This document shows positions 56,306 to 63,955 of a stretch of 64,000 nt of DNA, in pieces. The stretch's first letter is position 1. Every line of letters starts with the position of its first letter. The stretch lies in the NCBI RefSeq assembly GCF_000430665.1, contig NZ_AUML01000018.1:47814-111813 (forward strand), read 5' to 3'. The notes beneath the pieces are model-generated. The model was not told where the DNA came from. It searched no databases and saw nothing but the letters and a program-made list of their open reading frames with translations. Source of the stretch: Aquimarina muelleri DSM 19832. GTDB taxonomy: Bacteria > Bacteroidota > Bacteroidia > Flavobacteriales > Flavobacteriaceae. A program made the position numbers and the translations under genes.

Positions 56306-57049
56306 TTATTTCGTTTGTATTGGCATTGGGAATCTACTTTTTAAAGCATTTTCAACTTCCCAGATTTGAAACACCCCATCTAATGAAATAGTATGGTTAG
56401 GATATGCATAATTATCCATGCTAACTGTAAGTAAATTCTCTTCTTCGTCTACAGCAACAATCCTTCTTACTATAATCGTATTTATTAAAACGATTATATA
56501 AATTCTGTTCAATTTTATACTAGTATAACTTTTTTTTAATATTCCAAAAACCCAATCTCCATGAAAAAAATTAGGCTCCATATCGTCTCCTTTTACTTGA
56601 AACCCTCTAACTATTTTAGATGGATCTTCTTTTTTAGTGAACGACATATAATCCAATTGATCTATATACTCATCTTTTTTGTGGTTTAGAGCATATCCTT
56701 GAATATCTTCTATAGATATTAGTGCTACCCATGTTTTGTATTCTATATCTGTATAAAATGCAACTTCTGAGGAACTGTGTGTGTTTTGTTGATAAAACCC
56801 TTGCCCATTACTACTATGTTCTTCCCATATATCATCAATAAATACTAAAGATGGATTGATATTGTATTTAGAGAAGAATTTATAAATTACATCTATAGGG
56901 AAGTTTCTACCATCATTTTTAACCTTATCAAAAGATTGAGCAGAATAGCCAATACTTCTGGCTAATGCGCTTCCTGATTTCACAGATCCTTCTTCCAAAA
57001 TCATATCCATAATAGTTAAAATTCTCTTAGTTACTAAATGCTGTGCCAT
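56306..57049 (-). CDS. S24-type (CI/LexA-like) repressor with substituted catalytic residues
   Basis: 247 residues. The N-terminal DNA-binding domain (about 1-70) has a helix-turn-helix (SALARSIGYSAQSFDKVKNDG); the C-terminal peptidase-like fold (about 145-235) has VRGFQVKGDDMEPNFFHGDW. In S24 autopeptidases the nucleophile is the Ser of GDSM and the base is a Lys in a VVKR-like strand; here they read GDDM and IVRRIV. Self-cleavage is therefore unlikely. It faces away from the Cro-like gene over a 328-nt operator region, as in a lysogeny switch. Confidence 0.85.
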   Translation of the reverse strand: MAQHLVTKRILTIMDMILEEGSVKSGSALARSIGYSAQSFDKVKNDGRNFPIDVIYKFFSKYNINPSLVFIDDIWEEHSSNGQGFYQQNTHSSSEVAFYTDIEYKTWVALISIEDIQGYALNHKKDEYIDQLDYMSFTKKEDPSKIVRGFQVKGDDMEPNFFHGDWVFGILKKSYTSIKLNRIYIIVLINTIIVRRIVAVDEEENLLTVSMDNYAYPNHTISLDGVFQIWEVENALKSRFPMPIQTK

Positions 57050-57377
57050 ATCTATAAAAGTGAAAGTTTGTAAAAATAATGTAAGTCTGTTTGAATATTA
57101 CGTCTATGTTTTTATATTTATAATCAAATTTATGTCGGTAAATTACTATCAAAATGAAATAAAGAGTAATTTTATGTCGTAAAAATGGAAATAAAACTAT
57201 GATTGATAGTCTTTATAAGTACAATATTACAAAATTTACATATAATTTCATAAAAATACCTACAAATTGTCTAAATTTTTACATGAGGTTAACATATTCT
57301 TTACACAAAACAAGTACAGTTACTAACAAATATAAAAATCAATATATCCATAAATTAAATCAAAAAAATAGATAATT
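57050..57377. promoter_or_regulatory. Divergent operator region of the element's main switch
   Basis: Two direct copies of TTTATGTCGkTAAA: TTTATGTCGGTAAA (57129-57142) and TTTATGTCGTAAAA (57171-57184), 42 bp apart, about four helical turns. They lie 80-135 nt from the repressor start and are candidate repressor sites. No other element was recognised in the 328 nt. Confidence 0.45.
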
Positions 57378-57698
57378 ATGACAAACGAATGGAGTGCAAA
57401 TAAAAGGAAGTATCATATTTTAAAGTTTTTAAAGAAACTTCCTTATAATGAATACACTATTGCTAAAAGAAAATTACCCGTTGCTTGTAAGGTAAGTAAA
57501 CGAACTTTTGAAAGATGGTTGTATGTAAATAAAGAAGATCGATTAGAAATATCAGCAGACAAACTGGCTTTAATAGCTAATTATTTCAATTGTACAATGG
57601 AAGAGTTACTTAACAACAAGATTCCTAAACATAATACGCATACTTTAAAAAGATTACATAATCAGGATTTAATCAAATCTTTAAACCTTACCAAATAA
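57378..57698 (+). CDS. Small helix-turn-helix (Cro-like) protein
   Basis: 106 residues, basic. The central part (TIAKRKLPVACKVSKRTFERWLYV, then ISADKLALIANYFNCTMEELL) reads as an XRE-type helix-turn-helix domain in which NCTMEELL is the familiar closing helix. First rightward gene after the switch region; the next gene starts at its stop (TAATG overlap). Confidence 0.7.
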   Translation: MTNEWSANKRKYHILKFLKKLPYNEYTIAKRKLPVACKVSKRTFERWLYVNKEDRLEISADKLALIANYFNCTMEELLNNKIPKHNTHTLKRLHNQDLIKSLNLTK

Positions 57699-57931
57699 TG
57701 ACCAAGATTATTAAGAACAATAATAAACGTTACAAAGCAGTGTCTAAAACAGTCTTACAGCAATCTTACCAATGTTCTCCATATACATTTCGCCAGTGGA
57801 CTAAAAAAATCAATAGTAGATTAGGCGCATATCAAGGAGGTTTGTATACCCCAAAACAAGTTAAAATAATAGTTTCTCATTTGGGAGAACCTCCTTTAAT
57901 AGAGGATATTGTATATAAACCAAAGTTTTGA
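57698..57931 (+). CDS. Small putative DNA-binding protein
   Basis: 77 residues. TVLQQSYQCSPYTFRQWTKKI followed by GGLYTPKQVKIIVSHLGEPP suggests a short winged-helix or MerR-like DNA-binding unit, seen in early operons of Bacteroidota mobile elements. Coupled to the previous gene by a 1-nt overlap. Confidence 0.6.
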   Translation: MTKIIKNNNKRYKAVSKTVLQQSYQCSPYTFRQWTKKINSRLGAYQGGLYTPKQVKIIVSHLGEPPLIEDIVYKPKF

Positions 57932-57951
57932 AGATATAGTACAAACACCTT

Positions 57952-59436
57952 ATGGAAAACAACAAATCAAAAACATTAAGCGCGAATGATTTTCTGGAAG
58001 AAACGGATAAATTACTTGCTGTTGCAAATAGTCAGAAAGAAAAAAGAGAACACAATCAACTATCAGATATATTTAAGCAACTACTAGAACATATCGAAGA
58101 AGTTGATTTTAGAAAGTATGCAGAATTATCAACAAATGAAAAACCACGAAAAGTACATTTTCTGGTTTCTATTATTGAAATATTATTAGAAAAAGCAATA
58201 TCTCTAGGATTTCATTTATGCCGTAAATATGATTATGTATATCTGTATAATGGAGAGTATTGGCAATTAGTAGGACAGGAAGAGTTTGAAGATTTTTTAT
58301 GCCAAGTGGCATTAAAAACCAAGATGAACCGCTTTTATGCCAAATATTTTGCATTTAAAGGCGATATGTATAAACAATTCCTTTCGGATGCAAGATTAAA
58401 GGAACTTCAAAAAAATAGTAAAACCACACTTATCAATCTAGCAAATGGCACTTTTGAGATCTCGCCATTTGCAAGAGTTTTACGTCCATTTTGTAAAAAC
58501 GATTTCCTTACCTATCAGTTGCCTTTTTCATATAATCAAACAGCTACTGCACCTATGTTTCAGGGATATTTAGACAGAGTACTTCCTGAACAGGAATTAC
58601 AAGATGTATTATCTGAGTATCTAGGGTATATTTTTATAAAAAACAATGTTCTTAAATTAGAGAAAGTATTATTAGCCTATGGTAGCGGAGCTAACGGAAA
58701 AAGTGTATTGTTTGATATTATTAACGCCCTGTTAGGGGAAGAGAATTTTACTAGCTATTCCTTACAATCTCTAACAGAGGATAAGGGGTATTATAGAGCT
58801 ATGCTTACTAATAAACTATTAAATTATGCTAGTGAGATCAACGGAAAACTAGAAACCAATACCTTTAAGTTATTGGTATCGGGGGAGCCTGTAGAAGCCA
58901 GATTGCCTTTTGGTAAACCAAAATTGATAAAAGACTATGCCCGTTTTATGTTTAATTGTAATGAGCTTCCCGAAAACATAGAAAACAATAATGCTTTTTT
59001 CAGAAGATTTTTGATACTTCCATTTAAGGTAACCATTCCAGTCAAGGAACAAGATCCGGATCTATCCAAACGCATTATACAAGAGGAATTATCCGGAGTA
59101 CTTAATTGGATGTTACAAGGTACTAACCGATTATTGAAAAACAGAAAATTTACCGATAGTGCAATTGTACGTAACGAAATCCTAAAGTACCAAAAAGAAA
59201 GGGATACTATTTTTATGTTTTTAGAAGATATGGATTACGAACCTAATACGGTTATGGATATTCCATTGCAAAGCTTATTTAGTGAGTATCGAACTTTTTG
59301 TGTAGAAAGCAATTATAATTTTGAATCTAAAAAATCATTCTCTAAAAGGATGCAAAAACTTGGATATGCGATACAACGCAAAAATTATGGAATGGCTATT
59401 TATGTAAAAAAGAAAGTATTAAGTTCTGCTACATAA
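57952..59436 (+). CDS. P4-type SF3 helicase/primase (D5-like)
   Basis: 494 residues. An N-terminal region of about 200 residues precedes a D5_N-like segment and the superfamily-3 helicase core: Walker A YGSGANGKSVLFDIINALLG (about 246-265), NKLLNYASEINGKLE (about 285-300) as the Walker B region, and FNCNELPENIENNNAFFRRF with the arginine finger (about 330-350). The C-terminus carries a winged-helix-like end. It drives origin-dependent replication of the element. Confidence 0.92.
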   Translation: MENNKSKTLSANDFLEETDKLLAVANSQKEKREHNQLSDIFKQLLEHIEEVDFRKYAELSTNEKPRKVHFLVSIIEILLEKAISLGFHLCRKYDYVYLYNGEYWQLVGQEEFEDFLCQVALKTKMNRFYAKYFAFKGDMYKQFLSDARLKELQKNSKTTLINLANGTFEISPFARVLRPFCKNDFLTYQLPFSYNQTATAPMFQGYLDRVLPEQELQDVLSEYLGYIFIKNNVLKLEKVLLAYGSGANGKSVLFDIINALLGEENFTSYSLQSLTEDKGYYRAMLTNKLLNYASEINGKLETNTFKLLVSGEPVEARLPFGKPKLIKDYARFMFNCNELPENIENNNAFFRRFLILPFKVTIPVKEQDPDLSKRIIQEELSGVLNWMLQGTNRLLKNRKFTDSAIVRNEILKYQKERDTIFMFLEDMDYEPNTVMDIPLQSLFSEYRTFCVESNYNFESKKSFSKRMQKLGYAIQRKNYGMAIYVKKKVLSSAT

Positions 59437-59437
59437 A

Positions 59438-59483
59438 CTACACTTTCTACACCAATACCTTAAAAATCGTGTAGAAAGTGTAG
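59438..59483. repeat. Perfect 15-bp inverted repeat between the replication genes
   Basis: CTACACTTTCTACAC (59438-59452) and GTGTAGAAAGTGTAG (59469-59483) flank 16 nt. The right arm continues AACGTGTAG, a third related motif, and ACTACACTTTCT recurs at about 60534. It begins 2 nt after the helicase stop. It may be a terminator, or iteron-like sites of a replication origin. Confidence 0.65.
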
Positions 59484-59514
59484 AACGTGTAGCTGAAAAT
59501 AAATTGTTTTTATT

Positions 59515-60456
59515 TTGAAATATAGATTTATACTAGAGCCATATACTACTATTAAATCCAGATATACCTGTCCTAATTGTGGTAAAAAAACAATGTTTTC
59601 CAGATATATAGACACAAAGAAAAACACCTATATGCAGGATAATGTAGGACGCTGTAATCGTGAGATCCAATGCGGATATCATTATACTCCCAAACAATTT
59701 TTTGAGGATACTAATAATTTAGTTGAAATCGAGCCTACAAAAAAGAGCAGAGATCTTATATATATACCAAAACGCAAAAGCATTATCCATACAATTCCAT
59801 ATAGATTGTTACTTAAAAGCATGCAGTCCAGATATCCCAATAATTTTATTTTATTCTTAGAAAATATATTTAACCCAGAAACTACAAAAGAACTTACCGA
59901 AAAATATTTAATAGGAACTTCCAAAAAATGGCAGGGAGCTACTATATTCTGGCAAATGGATGCGCAAAGAAATATAAGAAGCGGCAAGATCATGTTATAT
60001 CACCCAATAACTGGTAAACGAGTTAAAAAACCATTTCCACATATCTCTTGGGTGCATAAAACACTAAAGATTAAAGACTATCATTTAAAGCAGTGTCTTT
60101 TTGGAGAACATTTATTGAAAACGAATAGGGAAAAGCCAATAGCTATAGTAGAAAGTGAGAAAACAGCCATTATTTCCAGTGTTTTTCTTTCTAAATTTAT
60201 TTGGATGGCTACAGGGAGCTTATCCAATCTTAATTATAAAAATACTAAAGTTTTAAAAGGAAGACAAGTAGTCTTATTTCCTGACCTAAACGGATATGAA
60301 AAATGGAAAGAAAAAATCAGTACCCTTTACCCTGAAGTTGATTATCAAATATCAGATCTTATAGAAAAAAAAGCTTCTAAAATTCAAAAAGAAAAAGGAT
60401 GGGATATTGCAGATTATTTATTGGATATTCGCTTAGTAGGGAGTAATATTAATTAG
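59515..60456 (+). CDS. Zinc-ribbon/Toprim-like replication protein (DUF6371-like)
   Basis: 313 residues from a TTG start. The N-terminal zinc ribbon has YTCPNCGKKTMFSRY and GRCNREIQCGYHYTPKQFF (about 18-60). The C-terminal part has PIAIVESEKTAIISSV (Toprim-like Glu) and VVLFPDLNGYEKWKEKI (Asp). It looks like the DNA-binding/primase-side partner of the SF3 helicase encoded 78 nt upstream. Confidence 0.8.
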   Translation: MKYRFILEPYTTIKSRYTCPNCGKKTMFSRYIDTKKNTYMQDNVGRCNREIQCGYHYTPKQFFEDTNNLVEIEPTKKSRDLIYIPKRKSIIHTIPYRLLLKSMQSRYPNNFILFLENIFNPETTKELTEKYLIGTSKKWQGATIFWQMDAQRNIRSGKIMLYHPITGKRVKKPFPHISWVHKTLKIKDYHLKQCLFGEHLLKTNREKPIAIVESEKTAIISSVFLSKFIWMATGSLSNLNYKNTKVLKGRQVVLFPDLNGYEKWKEKISTLYPEVDYQISDLIEKKASKIQKEKGWDIADYLLDIRLVGSNIN

Positions 60457-60534
60457 CAGAAGAATACTAATTCAATGTAGAACAGTAACAAATAAGACTT
60501 TAAAATCATCTTTCATTACAAAATACATTACTAA

Positions 60535-60759
60535 CTACACTTTCTTTAATTCTACATTTTCGATAACCCAGTTTTCTTCATCTTGACTATCCTTCATTGC
60601 AGCTCTTAATTGACTCCTAACATCTTCTTTTGCCCATTCTTTTAAATCCTCTATAGTTATGTCAAAATCCAAATCCGTATACTCTACCGTAAAGATTTTT
60701 TGATACCATTCTGGACCAGAACCTTTTCTTATAGAAACGGGAATAGTAAATAAATACAT
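60535..60759 (-). CDS. Small hypothetical protein
   Basis: 74 residues from the ATG at 60759 (MYLFTIPVSIRKGSGPEWYQ); the frame extends further but the extra part is hydrophobic and atypical. Acidic C-terminus (DITIEDLKEWAKEDVRSQL). It opposes its neighbours on the minus strand. No family recognised. Confidence 0.45.
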   Translation of the reverse strand: MYLFTIPVSIRKGSGPEWYQKIFTVEYTDLDFDITIEDLKEWAKEDVRSQLRAAMKDSQDEENWVIENVELKKV

Positions 60760-60936
60760 AAGTTGGTTATTAGATAAGGTTATAATACCAAAAGTACAAA
60801 ATAGTCTGCCATTTTTGCGATTACCTCTCTGTAGAAAAAAACACCAACTAATAGGCAAAAAAACCGAAAAACAGAAGATAAAAAAAACAGCGTAATTTAT
60901 AAATAAGTAAAAGTTAAAGAGATAGAATAATTTCAA

Positions 60937-61273
60937 CCAAAAAAACCTCTGAATCGTCTTTTTTTGTTAAATTTTTCTTAACAAGAAAATAAACTATTTA
61001 TTTTTTAAAATATTTTAATTCTCCTTTTCCTAGTAATACCGTATGTTTAGAAATGTATACTATATGTTTCGAACTAAATATACGGGAAAGCCATAACTAT
61101 TTTTTGATAAAAATTCTTTTCTTTGTTTTATTAACCAAACAATTAACATCTTAAATATCTGTAACACCTACCCTAACAGAGATTTATAACACAAAAATAT
61201 TTTTTCTAGTCAATAAATTATATTTTATAATTAGCTTTAAGGTACTAATTTTAAAAATGTTTAGAAAAAATGA
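60937..61273 (+). promoter_or_regulatory. Regulatory region of the lipoprotein/membrane cassette with XRE-type sites
   Basis: GTTTAGAAATGTAT (61045-61058) and GTTTCGAACTAAAT (61066-61079) are 21 bp apart, on one face of the helix; ATGTTTAGAAAAAATG (61258-61273) overlaps the lipoprotein start codon. The same motif recurs three times in front of the XRE repressor gene. The rest of the 333 nt is AT-rich. Confidence 0.5.
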
Positions 61274-61488
61274 AAAAGTTTAGTGTAATCTTTTCGGTTA
61301 TTGTACTCGTTGTGATATTTGTTAGTTGTGAAAAAAACGATATAGAAAATGAAACAGGAATCGAATTTAAAGCAATTAACAAAGAGGATGTCACTCCTCC
61401 AGGTGGACAAGGAAATACATACGATGCCTTTAGGAATGAAATCGACAAAGACAGAGTTGAGTCATCAGGAGGACAATCAGGAAATTAA
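61270..61488 (+). CDS. Small lipoprotein
   Basis: 72 residues. Lipoprotein signal ending FVSC (Cys20), mature part only about 52 residues, with two related GGQ motifs (TPPGGQGNTYD and ESSGGQSGN). Its 3' end overlaps the next gene by 53 nt in another frame. Small size and glycine-rich tail could suit a signalling or entry-exclusion role, but nothing is established. Confidence 0.6.
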   Translation: MKKFSVIFSVIVLVVIFVSCEKNDIENETGIEFKAINKEDVTPPGGQGNTYDAFRNEIDKDRVESSGGQSGN

Positions 61489-61990
61489 GACAAAAAATAA
61501 AGGGTTAACTTTATTTTTTATAGAAAAGGTAGGGTTTTTATTTATTTTATTAAGTGGATTAATGCCTTTTGTACATTCGTTTGTTGAAAGAGAAATTTTA
61601 ACGGAAAAATTTTTTGGATACCCTAGCATTCAAGCTTTTTTATATTCACTTGGGGTACATTTAAGTATTTTGTTTTTAGTGATAGGAGTTTTATTAATCA
61701 TTTCGGTTGTTAATAGTCCTGCTAGATATAAAATTGTACAGAATTATTTGCGATACTCTCTTATCTCTCCTTTTATATCAAGTATATTTTATCTATCCTG
61801 GGTATTTATACCAGATGTGGATTATAATTTACTAGCGTATATATTTTTGTCTCTTTTTATTTGCTCGATTTCTCTTATAATATTTTACCAGATTCTTAGG
61901 TATATCAATACATTAAAACTTATTAATAAACATCGAGAGAATGTTTTAAAAGATGGTTTGTCTTATTTGAAATCAAAGCTGACTAGATAA
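61436..61990 (+). CDS. Four-span membrane protein of unknown function
   Basis: About 184 residues from the ATG at 61436 (MKSTKTELSHQED), which lies inside the lipoprotein gene. Four membrane spans (about 23-45, 62-88, 110-128, 132-155), cytosolic charged ends. No family recognised; superinfection exclusion is one possibility for such cassettes in prophage-like elements. Confidence 0.6.
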   Translation: MKSTKTELSHQEDNQEIKTKNKGLTLFFIEKVGFLFILLSGLMPFVHSFVEREILTEKFFGYPSIQAFLYSLGVHLSILFLVIGVLLIISVVNSPARYKIVQNYLRYSLISPFISSIFYLSWVFIPDVDYNLLAYIFLSLFICSISLIIFYQILRYINTLKLINKHRENVLKDGLSYLKSKLTR

Positions 61991-62024
61991 TAAATAATAG
62001 GAGTCATTATAAAGGCGAGCAATA

Positions 62025-62321
62025 ATGTTAAAGCGTATTATTAAAAGGATTAGAAGGCATAAGTACTTTTTGGAAAAATTCAATAAAGGGGAGTTAAGCG
62101 AAAAAGAATATGAAAAAGTACTACTAGAAGAAATACATTATATACAGGGTGATTTTGAAGAAAAGTTAAGTTTAGAGATATTAGAGCAAGAAGAAAAGTT
62201 ATTTATTGTTTTTTTAAAAGTAAGAGATATAGCTTTAAAAAAAAAGATAGATAAAACTACTTTAAAAAATATGATACTTTCAGAAATAAACAGAACTATG
62301 ATAGATAAACACTTATTATGA
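62025..62321 (+). CDS. Small charged helical protein
   Basis: 98 residues, rich in Lys and Glu, predicted wholly helical (KGELSEKEYEKVLLEEIHYI; LEILEQEEKLFIVFLKVRDI). No signal peptide. It follows the membrane protein by 34 nt and overlaps the convergent XRE gene by 6 nt. Unknown family. Confidence 0.6.
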   Translation: MLKRIIKRIRRHKYFLEKFNKGELSEKEYEKVLLEEIHYIQGDFEEKLSLEILEQEEKLFIVFLKVRDIALKKKIDKTTLKNMILSEINRTMIDKHLL

Positions 62322-62726
62322 TTTCATTTTATAAATACGATCAATTAGCTCTGGCATTTTGTCGTTAAGCATTATCAAAGAGTGTCTTTCTATCATTTTT
62401 CGAAATAAAGAATTCTTCATTAACTCATCTTCATATTCTACCACCATGAGTGCCAGATCGTCGATGTCAATATCTTCGTAGCTTTTCTTATTATCCTCTA
62501 CATTTTCTTTTAACATTTCTCCTTCCCCTTTAAATAGCCAAGTATAATTGATTTCAGGAGCAACAGAACAAATTTCATTACAAAACTCAGAAGTCAAATC
62601 ATTTCTACCTTTTATGATATGGTCAATTTTTGTACTTGCAGATAGCCCAAGTAATTTTGTGGAAAATTTGTTTTTAGAGACTTTCAAATGATCGATCACT
62701 TTTAATATTCTTTGCCCTGCGTCCAT
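62316..62726 (-). CDS. XRE-family repressor
   Basis: 136 residues. N-terminal helix-turn-helix (KNKFSTKLLGLSASTKIDHI, FCNEICSVAPEINYTWLFKG); the NYTWLFKGEGEML ending is typical of Bacteroidota phage-type repressors. The C-terminal helical part probably dimerises. It faces a rightward small gene across a region with three candidate operator sites. Confidence 0.85.
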   Translation of the reverse strand: MDAGQRILKVIDHLKVSKNKFSTKLLGLSASTKIDHIIKGRNDLTSEFCNEICSVAPEINYTWLFKGEGEMLKENVEDNKKSYEDIDIDDLALMVVEYEDELMKNSLFRKMIERHSLIMLNDKMPELIDRIYKMKS

Positions 62727-62787
62727 AAGGTTATATACTGATAATTACTTTTGTTTAATTTCGCTTTGTTTTTCTTTTTATTAAAAA

Positions 62788-62830
62788 GTTTAGAAATGTT
62801 TTTGTTATTTCGAAATGTTTAGATATATTT
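62788..62830. promoter_or_regulatory. Three candidate XRE operator sites
   Basis: GTTTAGAAATGTT (62788-62800), ATTTCGAAATGTTTAG (62807-62822) and GTTTAGATATATTT (62817-62830), all of the GTTTmGAAATG type and also found before the lipoprotein cassette. They lie between the divergent genes at 62726 and 62877. Confidence 0.5.
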
Positions 62831-62876
62831 ACTTCATATTTAAAATAAAAACACTAAACAAAATTACAAAAAATAC

Positions 62877-63131
62877 GTGAGCCTTACACAACTAGCCTAT
62901 GAAATACTCGAACAACTACCTCTTAGTGATGTAAAAAAAGCTGCAAAAGAGTTTGGTTTATCTCATTATTACTTTAAACAAAAAATTAAATCGATTGATA
63001 CGGATATTAATGTTTTGTATAGAGCGGTAGAATGCATGATTAATGTACATAATATAAAAGACAATGAAATTAAGGAGTTGCATAAAATATTTTTGAACCA
63101 ATTTAAAATTCATCTAAAGGCAAATAATTAA
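62877..63131 (+). CDS. Small helix-turn-helix protein divergent from the XRE repressor
   Basis: 84 residues from a GTG start. LSDVKKAAKEFGLSHYYFKQKI has the spacing of a helix-turn-helix; the rest is helical. Position opposite the repressor suggests an activator or Cro-like role. Confidence 0.6.
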   Translation: MSLTQLAYEILEQLPLSDVKKAAKEFGLSHYYFKQKIKSIDTDINVLYRAVECMINVHNIKDNEIKELHKIFLNQFKIHLKANN

Positions 63132-63205
63132 GAGAATTATATTTTGAATTTGTTTCAAGTAAAGCCAAGTAGAGTGATTAAATAATAACCCTAATAAATT
63201 GAAAT

Positions 63206-63523
63206 ATGAGAACAATTGTAAAATCAAGTCCAGAAAAAGAGAGTAGGATTTTTGAAGCCCAAGTGCTTAAACTATTGCATATAGAGCAATGGCACTTTAA
63301 CTACTCTATAGATCAGTATAAAGGCTATGCAATTTTATTACGTAACTGGATCAAAGATTGCCGTAAACAAGGACAAACCACTTTTGATATCGCTAATACC
63401 ATACGCAAATCCCCATTAGCATTAGACAGTATATCACAAGGAGAAGCACTATGTTTTCATCCAATTGCAGTTATAGAAACTAGTACATTACCCCAAACCC
63501 ATGTAAACGCATTATCAAAATAG
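63206..63523 (+). CDS. Hypothetical protein of the element
   Basis: 105 residues, soluble. Segments HIEQWHFNYSIDQYKGYAIL and LRNWIKDCRKQGQTTFDIAN are predicted helical. No family recognised. Followed by a structured intergenic segment. Confidence 0.6.
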   Translation: MRTIVKSSPEKESRIFEAQVLKLLHIEQWHFNYSIDQYKGYAILLRNWIKDCRKQGQTTFDIANTIRKSPLALDSISQGEALCFHPIAVIETSTLPQTHVNALSK

Positions 63524-63525
63524 GT

Positions 63526-63624
63526 AGGGTAAAAGGAATCGCGGGGGTAATCTGCTATTTTATATAAGTCGAGTTTGTGTAATTAGAGCCTCGTACTTTA
63601 AGATTGCTCCCGCACCCTTTTACT
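63526..63624 (+). repeat. Imperfect long inverted repeat enclosing a repeated GAGTTTGTGTAAT motif
   Basis: Left arm GGGTAAAAGGAATCGCGGG plus GTAATCT (63527-63553) and right arm AGATTGCTCCCGCACCCTTT plus TAC (63601-63623) pair in three blocks: GTAAAAGG/CCTTTTAC, GCGGG/CCCGC and AATCT/AGATT. The enclosed loop has AAGTCGAGTTTGTGTAAT (63566-63583), which recurs at 63938-63955. A structured RNA or terminator is possible. Confidence 0.5.
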
Positions 63625-63663
63625 GATACAAAATAAACAGCTTGGCAAAGCAATATATTACTA

Positions 63664-63921
63664 ATGTTAGATAGCAATTCTACATACAATCAATTATCCA
63701 AAGAAGAACGGGTTTTGGTACAACAAAAGATAGTAGAACTAAGCCGTATACCATCTGCAAAAGAAATCATTGCAGAGGTACTAAAAAATATAAACCCTGT
63801 TGTAGAAGTAAAAAAGGAAAAAGACATCATAATCATTAGCAAGGGGACTTATAATAATATTATGGAAATGGTTAAAAAAATAAATTTAAAGGAATATTGG
63901 AATGCTAAAAACAAGCAGTAA
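63664..63921 (+). CDS. Hypothetical protein of the element
   Basis: 85 residues. Helical N-terminus (LSKEERVLVQQKIVELSRI), then IIIISKGTYNNIMEMVKKIN. No family recognised. It starts 40 nt after the inverted-repeat segment and ends at a second copy of the same motif. Confidence 0.55.
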   Translation: MLDSNSTYNQLSKEERVLVQQKIVELSRIPSAKEIIAEVLKNINPVVEVKKEKDIIIISKGTYNNIMEMVKKINLKEYWNAKNKQ

Positions 63922-63955
63922 AAGGAAATTACGTTTAAGTTGAGTTTGTGTAATA
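63918..63955 (+). repeat. Second copy of the AGTAAAAGGAA / GAGTTTGTGTAAT motif
   Basis: AGTAAAAGGAAATTAC (63918-63933) and AAGTTGAGTTTGTGTAAT (63938-63955) repeat the left arm and loop of the 63526-63624 segment in the same order and near a stop codon. The partner arm, if any, is cut off or differs. Confidence 0.45.
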
